A stretch of DNA of 22,766 nt, from NCBI GenBank assembly GCA_051453625.1, contig JBOZIK010000001.1, positions 48,969,963-48,992,728 of the forward strand. Reading direction: 5' to 3'. The stretch is from Welwitschia mirabilis (lineage: Eukaryota > Gnetophyta > Gnetopsida > Welwitschiales). The notes below the pieces were generated by a model. It had not been told where the DNA came from and made no database searches. It was given only the letters and a program-made list of their open reading frames with translations. This document shows positions 9,789 to 21,129 of the stretch, in pieces (within the stretch, counting starts at the first letter, position 1; each line of letters starts with the position of its first letter). Both the position numbers and the translations under genes were made by a program.

Positions 9789-10904
9789 TGTCTTACACAA
9801 TACATTATACTAGTATGAATGGGAGTAAACTCGAAATGTTATATTCTCATTGAAATATATGAGTATGAGACTATGAATACTAGGAACTAAAAAAAAAGTA
9901 TTATGTAAGAAATAAAAAGTACAATGCACAATGCAACTATTCTAAATGAAAATGCAAAATGAACTAACACAGTTTGGATTTAGCCTTCACAAAGGTTTCC
10001 CTTGATAATCTATGTTACCCAAGAAATTATCACCAAATCAAGGGCAACATAAAGTATAAGGGTTATAAGAAAATCTACAATGCAAACATGAAAAGAAAAC
10101 AAGGTTTTTGTATTAAAGAGTAACAAGCATCTTAGTAACAAAACAACCGGGTCTCAATGGAAGATATACAACCCTCTACTAAGTGCATGTCTTTCTGTAA
10201 TGCTCAAGATGGATCTCTTGCCCTTTGATCTCCTACCATGAGAATGTCCAATGCAACGAAGATGAAAAGGAGAGTTGAAGGGGGACTTATTTATTAGATA
10301 ATACAGTAGAAAAGGATAAATGGTAGGTGTAATTAGGTGCATTCATAAATGACTCAGAAATGGATGAAACAGTCAAGGAAATTTGTTAGAGTCAATTACA
10401 TATCAATGTAATGTAGGTTGTCATCTAGACAATAGTGTACATTATAAAATATCTCAAAATAATGATCAGTAATCCACATCAGCAGTCATCATGTTGCTTA
10501 TCGTGGGGACAGACAAAATGGTCAAGGGAATCTATTAGAGTTGATTACATGTCAATGTCATTCCAGATATATTCTGGATGATAATGGGAATAATAGTACA
10601 TTATAAAATATTCTTAAAATGATAACTCAGCAGTCCACATCAGTAGTGGTCGTCCTGCCTGTTGTGGGGATGATAAAGGGGACGATGGTCTTCTTTTATC
10701 ATTTTTTTAAAGATAATTTTAGCATTTTCGTTAGTAATTCTTATTCAAAGCTCTGTGCATCAGAAACTACATTTAATACATTAAATTTGGGTAAGAATTG
10801 CACTTTTTTAAGATTTCCTCTTGTATCTCTAAAATCCTAAAAATTGCACCTAAACTTATATAAAAGTCCTATAAAACAACTCATAAAACCCCATCAAATA
10901 ATCA
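9789..10904 (+). repeat. Athila-like LTR (copy C)
   Basis: Diverged homologue of 4207-5367. Shared landmarks in order are: TACACAATACATTATACTAG then AATGGGAGT near 9792-9828; AAAGGTTTCCCTTGATAATC near 9993; GGGCAACATAAAGTATAAGG near 10041; TGATCTCCTACCATGAGAAT near 10227; GAGTTGAAGGGGGACTTATT near 10273; and the ending CCATCAAATAATCATAAATT before GGTAGCG. The end TCA before TAAATTGG is a usable LTR terminus. Copy C holds a tandem duplication (10372-10680) not seen in copy B. The open frames at 10154-10342 (minus) and 10619-10840 (plus) lie inside the repeat and are not called as genes. Confidence 0.6.
10372..10680 (+). repeat. Tandem duplication of about 150 bp inside LTR copy C
   Basis: Unit 1 is 10372-10520 and unit 2 is about 10521-10680. 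Matches in order are: GTCAAGGAAATTTGTTAGAG with GTCAAGGGAATCTATTAGAG; CAATTACATATCAATGT with TGATTACATGTCAATGT; GTACATTATAAAATAT in both; CAGTAATCCACATCAGCAGT with CAGCAGTCCACATCAGTAGT; and CGTGGGGACAGA with TGTGGGGATGAT. Most differences are C/T or G/A. Confidence 0.8.
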
Positions 10905-10908
10905 TAAA

Positions 10909-10923
10909 TTGGTAGCGTAATAG
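10909..10923 (+). other. Primer-binding-site-like motif after LTR copy C
   Basis: TTGGTAGCGTAATAG follows the LTR-like end with the same spacing as at 63 and 5374. Confidence 0.35.
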
Positions 10924-13900
10924 AAGATAAGATTTCTTATCTTATAATGTTATAGATAAAGTGTTTATCTTCTTGTATTAGATGAAGTTTATCATTATGA
11001 GTTCAATACTTAGTCTTTTGATTATAAAGCCTCTATCAACTGATGTTATTACCATGTATCTTCACTGTTACTACCATGTTACTATTACATATCACTATCA
11101 TGTATCTTCTACACCACCATCATTTGCCATTGAAAATACTCATTATTTTTTATTTAACATCTAATTAAGTGCATAACTAGAATATAATCAACTTTCCATT
11201 AAGATTCTAAATTATAACTTTGAATGCATTCTACCATAAAGAACTAGTGACATCAATGGTCAAGACAATGGCACCTATATTTTTTCCTTAATTTTCTTCA
11301 AATTTTAGTATGTCTTCTAGAATGCATCAAATTATCTAAAATTATCATGCAAAAGTGTACAAACTTAAAAATCATGCTAAAAATAGCATAAGACATAATT
11401 TTATGATAAAACAACTATTTTAATGTCTTCACCTAAATCTAATTGATCAATTATACTTCTTCTGAAGTTAATTTTTACATGCTAATACACCTCTTAACCA
11501 GACTTTTATTAGACTCTTAATAAAAAGTTGATAAAGAAATGATCGACATGAAAAAATTATCTAAGGAAAAATACTCAAGTGTGAAAAATGATATATCTTT
11601 TGAAAAATTTTTATCATTTTTTTTAAAAAATAAGTCATTAGGATTTAAAACATCATGTAAGAAATTGATGCAATACCCCTAAAGTTTAGAAGATGGAGAA
11701 ATTTACAACAACTTTTAAGATCATGTTATCACAATTTTAGAATGCATCCTTCATGAAAAGTCATTTTATTAATAGAAATATGTAAAGTAATGCAAATAGG
11801 CTATATGCAAAGAAATAAAAAGAAAATGATAAAAAAATGCATGAGGTGAAAGGAAATTCTACAAGAAATCACTAACTAATGAGGTTTTAGTAATGATTAT
11901 TATAGATGAAAGGGAGAAAAATGAAAGATTAAATATTAAGAAGGAGAAGACATAGAAACAAAAAGAATTATAAGAATGAAGATGACGAAAAGAGTGTTAA
12001 CATGACATGAAAAATGGATGAAAACCAAGTTACAGTCTATTTCTAAGAAAAAGAATGATCTAATAATGAGCTAAGATGATTATGAATCAAAAAAAGAGGC
12101 TTTGTAAAGGAGAATGGGATGAACAATGGGAAATTGATGGTGGTTTAGGTGAATTCTCATGGTAGCACCATTTTTCTATGACAGAAGATCTAGAGGTTGG
12201 AATTATAAATAGATGAAGATGTAGTGGTTACAAAAACATAATGGATGAAGTAATGAAATGACAAGAAGGTTTAGAATGAATAAAAATTTAGTAAAATTAA
12301 AGCCTTTTAATCTTAATGATATTTTAGCCTAGCTTAATTCCAACATAACTTATGGAAGGAAATATTTCATCACTATAAATAGAAATCTACATATAAGTAT
12401 GCTTTCTCATAAAGATTAAAGGGTTAACACATGTAGTTTGAAATGGTAAAATGGATGGAAAATGAAGATACAACTAATATTGTACCATGCATGCTATGAA
12501 TAAATGATACTATGAAACTAAAGTAAATGGCTTAAATAAAATTTATTTAATTATAAATCTAAGTCAAAACAAGGCAAGGCATTAATAAAGTAAATTCATG
12601 CAACTTAAGAGTAGTAAAAATATCTAAGTAACAAATTTTAAAGTAAGAAATTCATAAGAATTTTTCAATCCCACATTAAGTTATTTTCAATTTTTATCCT
12701 CTATGATTATAAGTAATATCCTTCAAGCATGTAAAAATTTTGAGTATTCATTGTTAGTTTACCTTTTTCTAATAAAGTTAAAACACGTTATACATGAAGA
12801 AGTTAATTTTGCATCATCGGTGAGCATTTATAGCCCTAATGTAATTGAATGTATTACAAATGAACCATTAGAGATGCATTACTAGTAAGCATCCATAATC
12901 TTAGTGCAGTTAATTATATTCAATAGTAATGAACAAAAATTCAAATGTTCTTTTGTGGAAGAGATATTATTTTCTTTTGATTCTACTTCTCATATATAAT
13001 TTTTTTTGTACATAAGATGGCTCATTAGCTTATTATTCTAATTAAAAAATATCTTATCCTCACAAATTCTTAAAAGAAAGACACATCAGGAAAGTAAAAG
13101 AACCACCTTTTATTTCTTTGATTCTAAATTAGAGACATCAAATGAATGCAAGCTTTAAGAAAAGAACTTAAAAAATGACTTTTTATTGAGAAACATTGAT
13201 TCACCTAATCTCAACCAAAAGCATGAAATAATAAAGATATTTTATTATTATTTCTTAAAAATGCTACTATCCAAGCTCACTAAGTCTCATAAAAGAACAG
13301 TAATATGGATGATGTAGTTGGTATATGAACCTTATGAGTAGTACCATATTATAAGTGATGGATGATAAGATTTAAGTAGTGATGGCTTATTCTATACTAA
13401 GGGTGGTATTTGAGGTTTTCCAAATGAAAAGGCTTAAGAAAATGATTGTACATATCATATCCCATATTTTATGAACCTTAATTACTTAGATATTAAGTGT
13501 TTAATCAGATGATACATTACTCTTCTTTAAAAGTCTTGTCAAAATAAGATTGTATTTTAAATTAACCTTAGTTTGTAATCTTCATAATTTACCATGAAGA
13601 TGATAATAATTATGTTAGAAGGTTTTTATGAGAAAAGTTATCTAAACATTTAAAATTGGATAAATCCGTTATGTAAGGAATTAAAATTATATGATAAAAC
13701 TAATAAATTAAAAATTTTAAGAGAACATAATAATGTATTTATAAATATTAATTACTCTTCTTCGTAAATTTGATAGATGTAGTACATTATGAATAGACAT
13801 TTTCTTCCTTATGTTATGTGATTGATAGATTTTATGTATTATGAAATAAATGTGTATGTGAATAAGTACATACACTATTATATAGAAATAACAATGATAA

Positions 13901-14289
13901 ATGAGTAGATTTACTTTACTATAACTTTTATCTTCTTTAGATGTGTAAGGAACTTGGTTCATAGCCTATTCATTATGTTTTTCATTAGAATTAAAGAGTC
14001 TATCTTATTATGTCACATGATAATTTTGATATTTTTGCATTTATTCTTTTAATGCATATCTTAAATGAATTAAACTTTCTTATGAGCCTATGAAGGATTA
14101 AGAATGAGCTGTCATGAGTAAATGATGTATGTAATTAATCTTACTAAGTAAAGCAAGAAAATTACTCATCCAAATTAGGTGCATGAGTCATAAATATCTT
14201 TTCTCTTTTTGTACTCCAATATCACTTATTACTCATCCTACTTATCAATGATAAATCATGTGATCTTATAACTTTGAGATATACACCTT
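10924..14289. other. Unassigned AT-rich interval
   Basis: I see no recognisable protein blocks, RNA genes or clear repeats. Frames at 10982-11164, 12703-12885 and 13717-13962 (minus) have AT-driven composition (Ile, Tyr, Asn, Ser) and no motif. A patch near 12090-12200 is richer in G and reads GEWDEQWEIDGGLGEFSW in one frame before stops, but I cannot place it in a family. If copy C was the 5' LTR of an element, its internal region would lie here, yet no gag-like block is visible. Confidence 0.4.
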
Positions 14290-14430
14290 TTATTTATCTA
14301 TATATAGAGATCTTTTCTTATTTTATAAAAATGAGGAGATATTTTAAATTTTTTTTATGCAAGTGCAGTTTCTTCTTTTCTCTTTCTTTCTTTCGTTCTC
14401 TTACTTATAGAGCTTGGAGATGGAAAACTT
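14290..14430 (+). promoter_or_regulatory. Candidate TATA promoter of an LTR or host transcript
   Basis: TATCTATATATAGAGATC at about 14297-14314 is a good plant TATA box. About 60-90 bases on comes a pyrimidine-rich stretch, TTCTTCTTTTCTCTTTCTTTC, at 14370-14390, typical of plant transcription start and leader regions. The sequence then becomes less AT-rich. The arrangement suits the U3/R part of an LTR. The chromovirus gag begins 3.8 kb downstream, and Del/Tekay LTRs can be several kilobases long, so this could be its 5' LTR. No second LTR copy lies in the window to test this. Confidence 0.35.
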
Positions 14431-14609
14431 GTAGCTAGGGACTCTTAAACTTGGATCCTCATCAATCCTCAACTAGTAAGGACTTACTAGTTTTTTAAAG
14501 TAAGGTATTTACTTATGTTATTCACATGATCTCTTTTACTATTTTTGTAATATTGCATTAGATCACTATTTATTATATATCATAAAATTAGGTTATTCCC
14601 TTTCATTGA

Positions 14610-14661
14610 CTCTCACCAAGATGTGGGAGATACGAGGAATCTCCTATGCTTGGTGATAGAG
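14610..14661. repeat. Imperfect 22-bp inverted repeat (hairpin)
   Basis: Left arm 14610-14631 (CTCTCACCAAG then ATGTGGGAGAT), 7-base loop ACGAGGA, right arm 14639-14661 (ATCTCCTATG then CTTGGTGATAGAG). By hand about 21 pairs form, counting three G-U wobbles, with a one-base bulge on the left arm and a two-base bulge on the right. It is markedly richer in GC than the flanks. Confidence 0.75.
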
Positions 14662-16976
14662 GTTACTAATGTATAATTATGACTAAGTCACTACTTTCAA
14701 AATTCACTATATACTCAAGTTTCCATGTTATTTTATATTAATATACATAACAATGTATTTTCATTTATTATGCATAAGATCCATCTTAATAGAAGTGAAT
14801 TCTGATCCTCAAAAATCTCTCTTAGGCTAGTACTCCTTCATGGTAATCCTAAGGGTCCTTATATATGCTTTCGTAAATTGATTTAATTTTTATTTTTAGA
14901 TTAATTTGCATTAGTACTATTTAGTAAAGTGACACTATAAATAATTAGTTTAGTTAGTATATTTATTAATTCACTAATTTAAATTATTGCATAACTATTT
15001 GTAGAAAATTTATGATATTTTTATAAGTCAAGGATTTGTTATAATTTTGAAAATGCAAAAATAGTAATTTTTTAATGTGTACTAATTTTTAAGAAATGTA
15101 TTTATTAAAATACGTTAGAAAATAAATGCAAATAATAGTAAGTAATTAATTTATATTTCTATAATCAAAAATTAAGATATCTATAAACTTGATCATTCTA
15201 AATTTTAAAGAATTAAATAATATTTCCAAAGCATCTTAAATCATTTAAAAACTCAAAGTATTTTAAAAGTTATGATCATTTTAGTGCAGTGCAGTAGAAC
15301 TGTAATTTTAAAACATTTGATAGTTTTTAACCTTAGATCATGATCTTAGAAAAAATATTTTTATAACTTTAAGATAGCTTATGTTAGTTTTTAAGGATCC
15401 TATTATGAATTTAGTTTATTAAAAAATATAGTAATTTATTTTTTTAATTTATCGTTAATTAATTATTAAATTTTTAATTTCATATCTCCTTAGAGCTGAA
15501 AAACATTATATCTAAGGTTTTCAATTATACAAAAATTACTACATAATATTTTATAAGAAATTGAAATATATAAGATAAGTTTCTATCATTAGCCTAATAT
15601 TTTATTATAAAAAATATGTCTTTTTCCTTTTTCCTTTATCTTACTTTGAATGTGCATTCTTGTCAGAGTTTTCACCTTAGCAGTTTAAGTAACTTAAATA
15701 GACCTTGATTTATTACTAATTTTCTTGACTTATAATATAGCTATATGAGTCTTGAATAAAATAGTATATTTTAATAACCATACTTAAGCTATAATTTTTT
15801 TTGTTTATCTTCATTACACTAATCCATGAAGATTGACATATGAGCATAGAGGAATATTTCTAGGATAGGCATAGTTTCAAGTATGAATTAGTTTCTTTAA
15901 TTCCATTATTAAGATGTGATTTAATACATGCTAAATTTTTTTGTTATTATCGAAAGAAATAAAAAGTTATTTCCTTTATTTAGATTTTTATTATTATAAT
16001 CTTAAAATAAAGATGTTCTAGTATGCTTATTTTCTTTTTTATGATTGTTTTTATAAAATAAACTTAATGATGATTAGAATTATTATAACTAGGTAAAAAT
16101 CTATTAAATAACCATGTTAGTTAGAATTTCATGGATGCATTTATGTGGTGTATTCATTAAACAAGACTAAATTAAGATAAATCTAATAATAATCATACCC
16201 ACACTTAGATTTCATCATCAAGGTGGGTTATATTGCTTTTTTTTTATTTGGTTAAACACTATCCTTCTGGAATTGGATTTGATCACCACTCTCTTATCCT
16301 ACCCATGTATGAACTTACTTTGACTTAATATATTGAGTCCCTCATGTCAATGTATCATTTTTTAGTATGCACAAATGTTTTAAAGAAGTAGAATTATTTG
16401 AAAACATGCATCAACCTCATGTACTTCATGTTACTTGTATCGGGGGTATCAGGATGAAGTGTAAGTCTATGTATTTGACTCTAGCCATCTTTGTATAGTT
16501 TAAAACATAAGTACAATCAACTCATGTGTGGAGAATGATTGGATATCAAGTTGAAATTTCATTAAAGGGAGTTGTTATGTTCTATTATATTAGTTTAGTA
16601 TTATTCTAAACTTATCCATGTATATTTGTAATAACTTTAATCTTCTCAATTATTTACAATATATCTTTCTATATGACAAAAGATTAGGAAGAAATGGAGG
16701 ATATAAACTTATGAAATTGTTTTTTTTAATAAACAAAAATAACCTAGGAAATAATTCTAAATAAATATATAATAATAGTATGATTTATTTTTCTTAAAAT
16801 AAAAAATGATAATAATGAAATAGGTAAATTTTAATCCTAGGTTCTGTTGTGTTTATTATGTAATAATATTAAAGAATAAAGAAGAGGAAAAAAAGTACTT
16901 AATTAGGGTAAGAAAGATAGGTTATCATAAATTAGTATTAGAGGTTTAGATTAACTTAAATAATACTTATGTTCAG
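14662..16976. other. Unassigned, very AT-rich interval
   Basis: No coding blocks, RNA genes or clear repeats. Composition is extremely AT-rich with poly-T and poly-A runs, and every frame is densely stopped. The interval could be the body of a long decayed LTR or leader ahead of the chromovirus gag, but nothing in the sequence proves it. Confidence 0.4.
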
Positions 16977-17250
16977 CACTTATAAATTTATAAGAATATA
17001 AATCCAATTATATCTTTAATAACCTTTTTTTCTTAACAATCATAAATTTACTTATAATCATAATGACCTTAATTCCTACTAGCTATAAATTTAATTATAT
17101 CCCCATTAGTCTTAAATCATGAGTAAAATCAATTATATCCTTAATAATACTAGTTTCCAAGATAACTTTAACTACTAATAAGCATAAATTTACTCATATC
17201 TTTCAATAGTCATAAATTTGCTTATACCTATAATTTTCCTACTTCTTAAA
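16977..17250 (+). repeat. Degenerate AT-rich array built on CATAAATTTACTTATATC
   Basis: Related units of about 28-45 bases recur: TATAAATTTATAAGAATATA near 16980, CATAAATTTACTTATAATCA near 17041, CTATAAATTTAATTATATCC near 17083, ATCAATTATATCCTTAATAA near 17129, CATAAATTTACTCATATCTT near 17183, and CATAAATTTGCTTATACCTA near 17211. Most units end in TAATAG/TAGT before the next. Spacing is irregular. Confidence 0.55.
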
Positions 17251-18149
17251 TATATACAAATCATATTTATATTAATTCTAATAATATAATAATTATATTA
17301 ACTATAATCTTAGCATCTTAGCAATGCTAGAATTTGATTATCTTTGGGATAATTCCAAGGTATTTTTAAGGTTAACTATAAGTATTCATAAGGTTAACTA
17401 TAACCCTAACCCCTATATGATCATTATGCTACTTATATTTATGATAATCCTAAATTCCTAAAAAAACTTAAAAGGATAATAAATTCAAGTTATTAAATAC
17501 TTAATTACCTTATAGCCATAGATAATAATCATATAGGAGTATTACAATTATCTTAAAAATTTAGGATAATGATATTATATGATTTAGCTTAACCTTTAGA
17601 AAGAAATATAAATACATGAAATAATGTCTTATAATTAGATACCCTTGGAAATAAGTAAACCTCTAATCAAGTTATTCATTCTAAATTATATGGTCACATA
17701 ACCTTATAGTAAAAACTCATATTCATAACTTATAAACCTAGTAAACCTTATCTATTTAACATAAAAATGGAGGATAATCTTGATTATGGAATTTAGATTA
17801 TAAATTAGGACCAATAACCTCATAATGATAATCATGTTTTTCCTAAGATCATAAAAAATGTTTTTAACTTTTAATACTATTTATCCTATTTGCAAATGTA
17901 ATCTCATAACAATTTCTCTCTCTTTCAAATGTCTCATCATTGTCAGTTATGCCTTGAGTTCAGGTCAGTTGTGTTAAGTAATCAAAATCAAGTTAATTCA
18001 TAAGAGAGCCAGTAATCTAATGATAGAAATAAACCCCCATTCATCCTTAATCCTAAAGCATTAATAAATACATTCATATAGTTCTTATTGCAAATAATAA
18101 ATCAAGGTCAAAACCCATGAGTAAGTAATGGTATTAATCAACTTAAGGA
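17251..18149. other. Unassigned interval before the chromovirus gag
   Basis: AT-rich and without coding blocks. A primer site for the chromovirus is expected here or further upstream, but I find no convincing match to the usual initiator-Met type. GGTTAACTATAA occurs twice (about 17371 and 17393), followed by a single CCCTAACCCC. Confidence 0.35.
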
Positions 18150-18174
18150 AATGGGTGTAAGGAAATTAATTCAA

Positions 18175-18640
18175 ACATTTATTAAGATAAGTTCACTAAA
18201 GTTTGTAGGAGGTTTAAATCCTTCCAACGTAGAATTATGGCTAAGTGATGTTGAAAAGGTTATAAGTACCTAAGGATCTGATGAATATGACAAGGCTTCT
18301 TTAGCTATTTATATGTTATAAGGAGAATATAGCCTATGGTAGAAAATAGAAATGGCCAAGTTAGGAGATCTATAACTTTTATAAAGCAAATTTGAGCATA
18401 TATTTAAGGAGAGGTATATCATCAAGTTCTGTTTTTGCCAAAAAGTTATAGAATTCTACAATTTAAGATAAGCCTCTAACATGACCTTACCATCTTACGA
18501 GTGCAAATTTATAGAGTTATTGAGATATGTATCACATATGCATCTAGATAAAAAATCAAAATCAAATCTATTTATTGATAATATTTTTCCTTTTATTGTT
18601 GTTATAGTATCTATTATCAATCTAAGAATCTAGCAGAGGC
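18175..18640 (+). pseudogene. Chromovirus gag capsid remnant
   Basis: Role: capsid protein. A single frame runs the whole stretch with stops ignored: ISSLKFVGGLNPSNVELWLS at 18187-18246 is the conserved start, followed by DVEKVIST, DEYDKASLAIYML, SLW, SKFEHIFKERYIIKF, VIEFYNLR, SNMTLPSYECKFIELLRYVS and FIDNIFPFIVVIVSI. These are the capsid blocks in normal order. Stops fall where the family has Trp (second W of the WW block) and Gln, which points to G-to-A and C-to-T changes. No start codon is defined. Downstream (18640-19130) lies a Lys/Arg-rich region where the zinc knuckle should be. I see fragments such as FQCKGNHKVKGY, but no intact Cys-Cys-His-Cys knuckle. Confidence 0.85.
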
Positions 18641-19129
18641 AATTGAAAAGTAAAGATAGCAGAATAAAACTAGCAAAGAAAATAAGAAAATAAAAAGACA
18701 ATTCCTCCACAGATACATATCCTTAAAGAAAATAGATCAAAAATGTATCATTAAAATAAGAATTGGAAATTTAAGGAACATAATGTTAATAGTACTTATA
18801 GTAGAAATAGGAATTTTAATCAACCTAAGCAGGCTTTATTTGAAAGAAATAAAAAGTGTTTCTAGTTAAAGATATACAAGTAATCAACCTCGAAGATCTA
18901 ATTTCTAGCAAATTCCTAATAGTATTAGTATTGAAACCACTATAATAATGGGGATAGATGATTCCAATGTAAGGGAAATCATAAAGTAAAAGGATATTTA
19001 TTACATAACAAAGACCCTTCCAGATAGCAACTACAAGATCCTTAAAGATCAAAAAGTATTTCTCAATTAATAAGATAACTTCAAATAATAGTAGATAACC
19101 AAAGATGTAATTTGAGAGCTTTGCCATAG

Positions 19130-19450
19130 AAGGTAAGGCTTTACTTAATAACAAAAAAGTAATTAAGGTAACACATTATTTCATATCTCTTAGGATTATT
19201 ATAAGAGAAAAATTATGTTGTACTTTAATTGAGGAATGCATAAATCTAGCAAATGGATCTATATTTAAGGTTAATCAGTAGGTCCAAAATTGTTCTTTAT
19301 TCATAAGTGAAGGAGATTTTGATATGCAACCAATTGTTATTAACTTAAAAAAATATGACATTGTTTTGGATATGAACTAGTTAATGTAAAATAGAGTAGT
19401 CATAAATTGTGAAAAGCCTTAAGTAAAAATGATGAATTATGGTTAAAGAA
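19130..19450 (+). pseudogene. Chromovirus aspartic protease remnant
   Basis: Role: polyprotein processing. THYFIS at about 19170 marks the active-site block, but the residues aligned with Asp-Ser-Gly read Val-Ile-Lys, so the catalytic Asp is missing. The conserved later part follows: ECINLANGSIFKVNQ at about 19237, then MQPIVINLKKYDIVLDMN at 19324-19377, then two stops at Trp and Gln-like positions, then NRVVINCEK. The order and spacing fit the gypsy protease between gag and reverse transcriptase. Confidence 0.7.
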
Positions 19451-19649
19451 TAATCTTTCAAGGTCATTACAAATTAGCAGTAGAGAATATAATTATTGCA
19501 AATCATATAAAAAGAAAAATCAATAAGGAATCACTAGTTTATATGCTACATTTAAAATCAACTAGCTTAAAGAAGAGAAATGTTAATAAAGAATATACCA
19601 ATAATCCAAGAGTATCTTGATGTATTTATAACAAAATTATGAGGAATAT

Positions 19650-20500
19650 CACTACTTCAAGAAGTCAAGTTTTCAATTAAATTGATGCTAGATATCCAAC
19701 CAATTTCTAAGAGACTATATAGAATTTCTTCTATAGAAATAAAAGAATTAAAAATTCATCTTAAAGAACTCTTACAAAAAGGTCTCATTTATCCTATTGT
19801 ATCACTATGAGGATCACATATATTATTTATAAAGAAGAAGGATGGAATACTAAGATTATTTATTATTATATAAAACTAAATAAGATTACCATTAGGAACA
19901 AGTACTTTTACCAAGAATAGATAACCTTTTTGATCAGCTTAAGGAAGTTGAGGTATTCTTAAAAATTGATCTAAAATTTGGATATCATCAAGATTAAACT
20001 AAGGAAGAAGATATTCATAAAATAGCATTTTAAGTCCTTTATAGATATTATGAGTTTACTATTATGCCTTTTAATTTAACTAATGCTCTTGCAGTATTTA
20101 TGAGTCTTATGAATTACGTCTTTCAATCACATCTTGATTTCTTTATAATAGTATTTATTGATGATACCCTCATTTATTTCAAGACTTATGAAGAGCATGA
20201 GAAATACTTAAGAATACTATTATAAACTTTATTGAATTATCAATTATATTTTAACATGAAAAAGTTCTCTTTTTGAAAGGAATACATTCAATTTCTATAT
20301 CATATGATATTCAAGGAAGATATATCTGTAGATTAAGATAAAGATATAACAATCATGGAATGGCCAACACCTATAAATATCATTGAGATTAGAATCTTTC
20401 TTGGTCTTACTAGGTTCTATTATTAATTCATCTTAAACTCTTCTAAGATAGCTTCTTTTTTAACAATCCTTTTAAAGAAAACTAAAGATTTCAAATGTAC
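19650..20500 (+). pseudogene. Chromovirus reverse transcriptase remnant
   Basis: Role: would copy element RNA into DNA. Blocks in order are VKFSIKLMLDIQPISKRLYR (about 19669), [50 protein letters not shown] (19956-19996), YYEFTIMPFNLTNAL, and IVFIDDTLIYFKTYEEHEKY (20148-20207), then ITIMEWPTPINIIEIRIFLG and SSKIASFLTILLKKTKDFKC. The catalytic Asp of KIDL and both Asp of FIDD (20154-20165) are kept. In-frame stops fall at expected Trp (before GSH, after KFSF) and Gln (after RILL, after SVD) positions. At least two frameshifts occur near 19860-19960. This is the best-preserved domain of the window. Confidence 0.9.
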
Positions 20501-20830
20501 AGAAAAATGTCGATTGCTATTTGATTGTCCTAGAAAATACTTAAGTATTTCTATAGTCTTAGTGATGCTAGATGATTCAAAGACTTTTTTAGTTTATACC
20601 TATGTATTTGGAGAAGTTTTTGGAGTAGTTCTTAAAAAAGATAAAATCGTAATAGCTTACAGATCAAGGCAACTTAAAAATCAGGAAATAAATTATTATA
20701 TTTATAATTTTGAATTAAATACAATAATTTTTTTTAAAAGTTTGGAATAATTATCTCTGTGATGTACATTTTTAAGTTTGGATAGATTATAACAGTCTAA
20801 AATAAATTTTTATCTAATTAAACTTAAACC
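20501..20830 (+). pseudogene. Retrotransposon RNase H remnant
   Basis: Role: degrades the RNA strand of the RNA-DNA hybrid. The stop-free stretch at 20514-20750 reads ISIVLVMLDDSKTFLVYTYV, then FGEVFGVVLKKDKIVIAYRS, RQLKNQEINYYIYNFELNTI, FFKSLE. This is the usual RNase H block order directly after reverse transcriptase. The residue that should be the first catalytic Asp (after FLVYT) is Tyr, while the Glu in NFELN is kept. The frame is open without interruption, but its ATG is internal to the ancestral polyprotein and is not a real start. Beyond 20750 the frame breaks. Confidence 0.85.
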
Positions 20831-21129
20831 TTAGGAAAATAAAATAGGTGAAATTTCTATGAGATTTTTATTTAGAGATTTTATATCATGAAGGCAAGGA
20901 AAATATATTTGCAAATTCTCTTAGTAAACAATATTATCTTAAATTAACCATGAAAGTTCAAATCCAAATTCCTACCATTATGTTAGAGAGATAAAAAAGA
21001 AATGAGAATTATCAAAAATTAAAGAACCAATTAGAAAAATTAGTAGCTTTAAATCATTTTAGTATTAATTTAGATGGTATTATTAGATTCAAAGGAAGAT
21101 TTTTGATTTCTAATATAGATGGAATTATA
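20831..21129 (+). pseudogene. RNase H to integrase linker, decayed
   Basis: Coding by position between RNase H and integrase. Fragments such as the IIRFKGRFLISNIDGII frame near 21080-21130 precede the integrase zinc-binding region as expected. Stops and frame changes are frequent. Confidence 0.6.

Noticed and set aside
12090-12200. Frame reading GEWDEQWEIDGGLGEFSW
   Set aside because: Trp- and Gly-rich and unlike its surroundings, but too short, quickly stopped and matched to no family I know.
17371-17415. Telomere-like CCCTAACCCC
   Set aside because: Fewer than two units; it is not an interstitial telomeric array.
17900-18010. Chromovirus primer site complementary to initiator Met tRNA
   Set aside because: The best match I could find by eye agrees at only about half the positions, which is not enough.
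18825-19154. Minus-strand 109-codon open frame
   Set aside because: It is antisense to the gag-protease linker of the chromovirus, has AT-driven composition and shows no motif.
20514-20750. Open frame as an independent small gene
   Set aside because: It is the RNase H segment of the chromovirus polyprotein between stops, not a separate gene.
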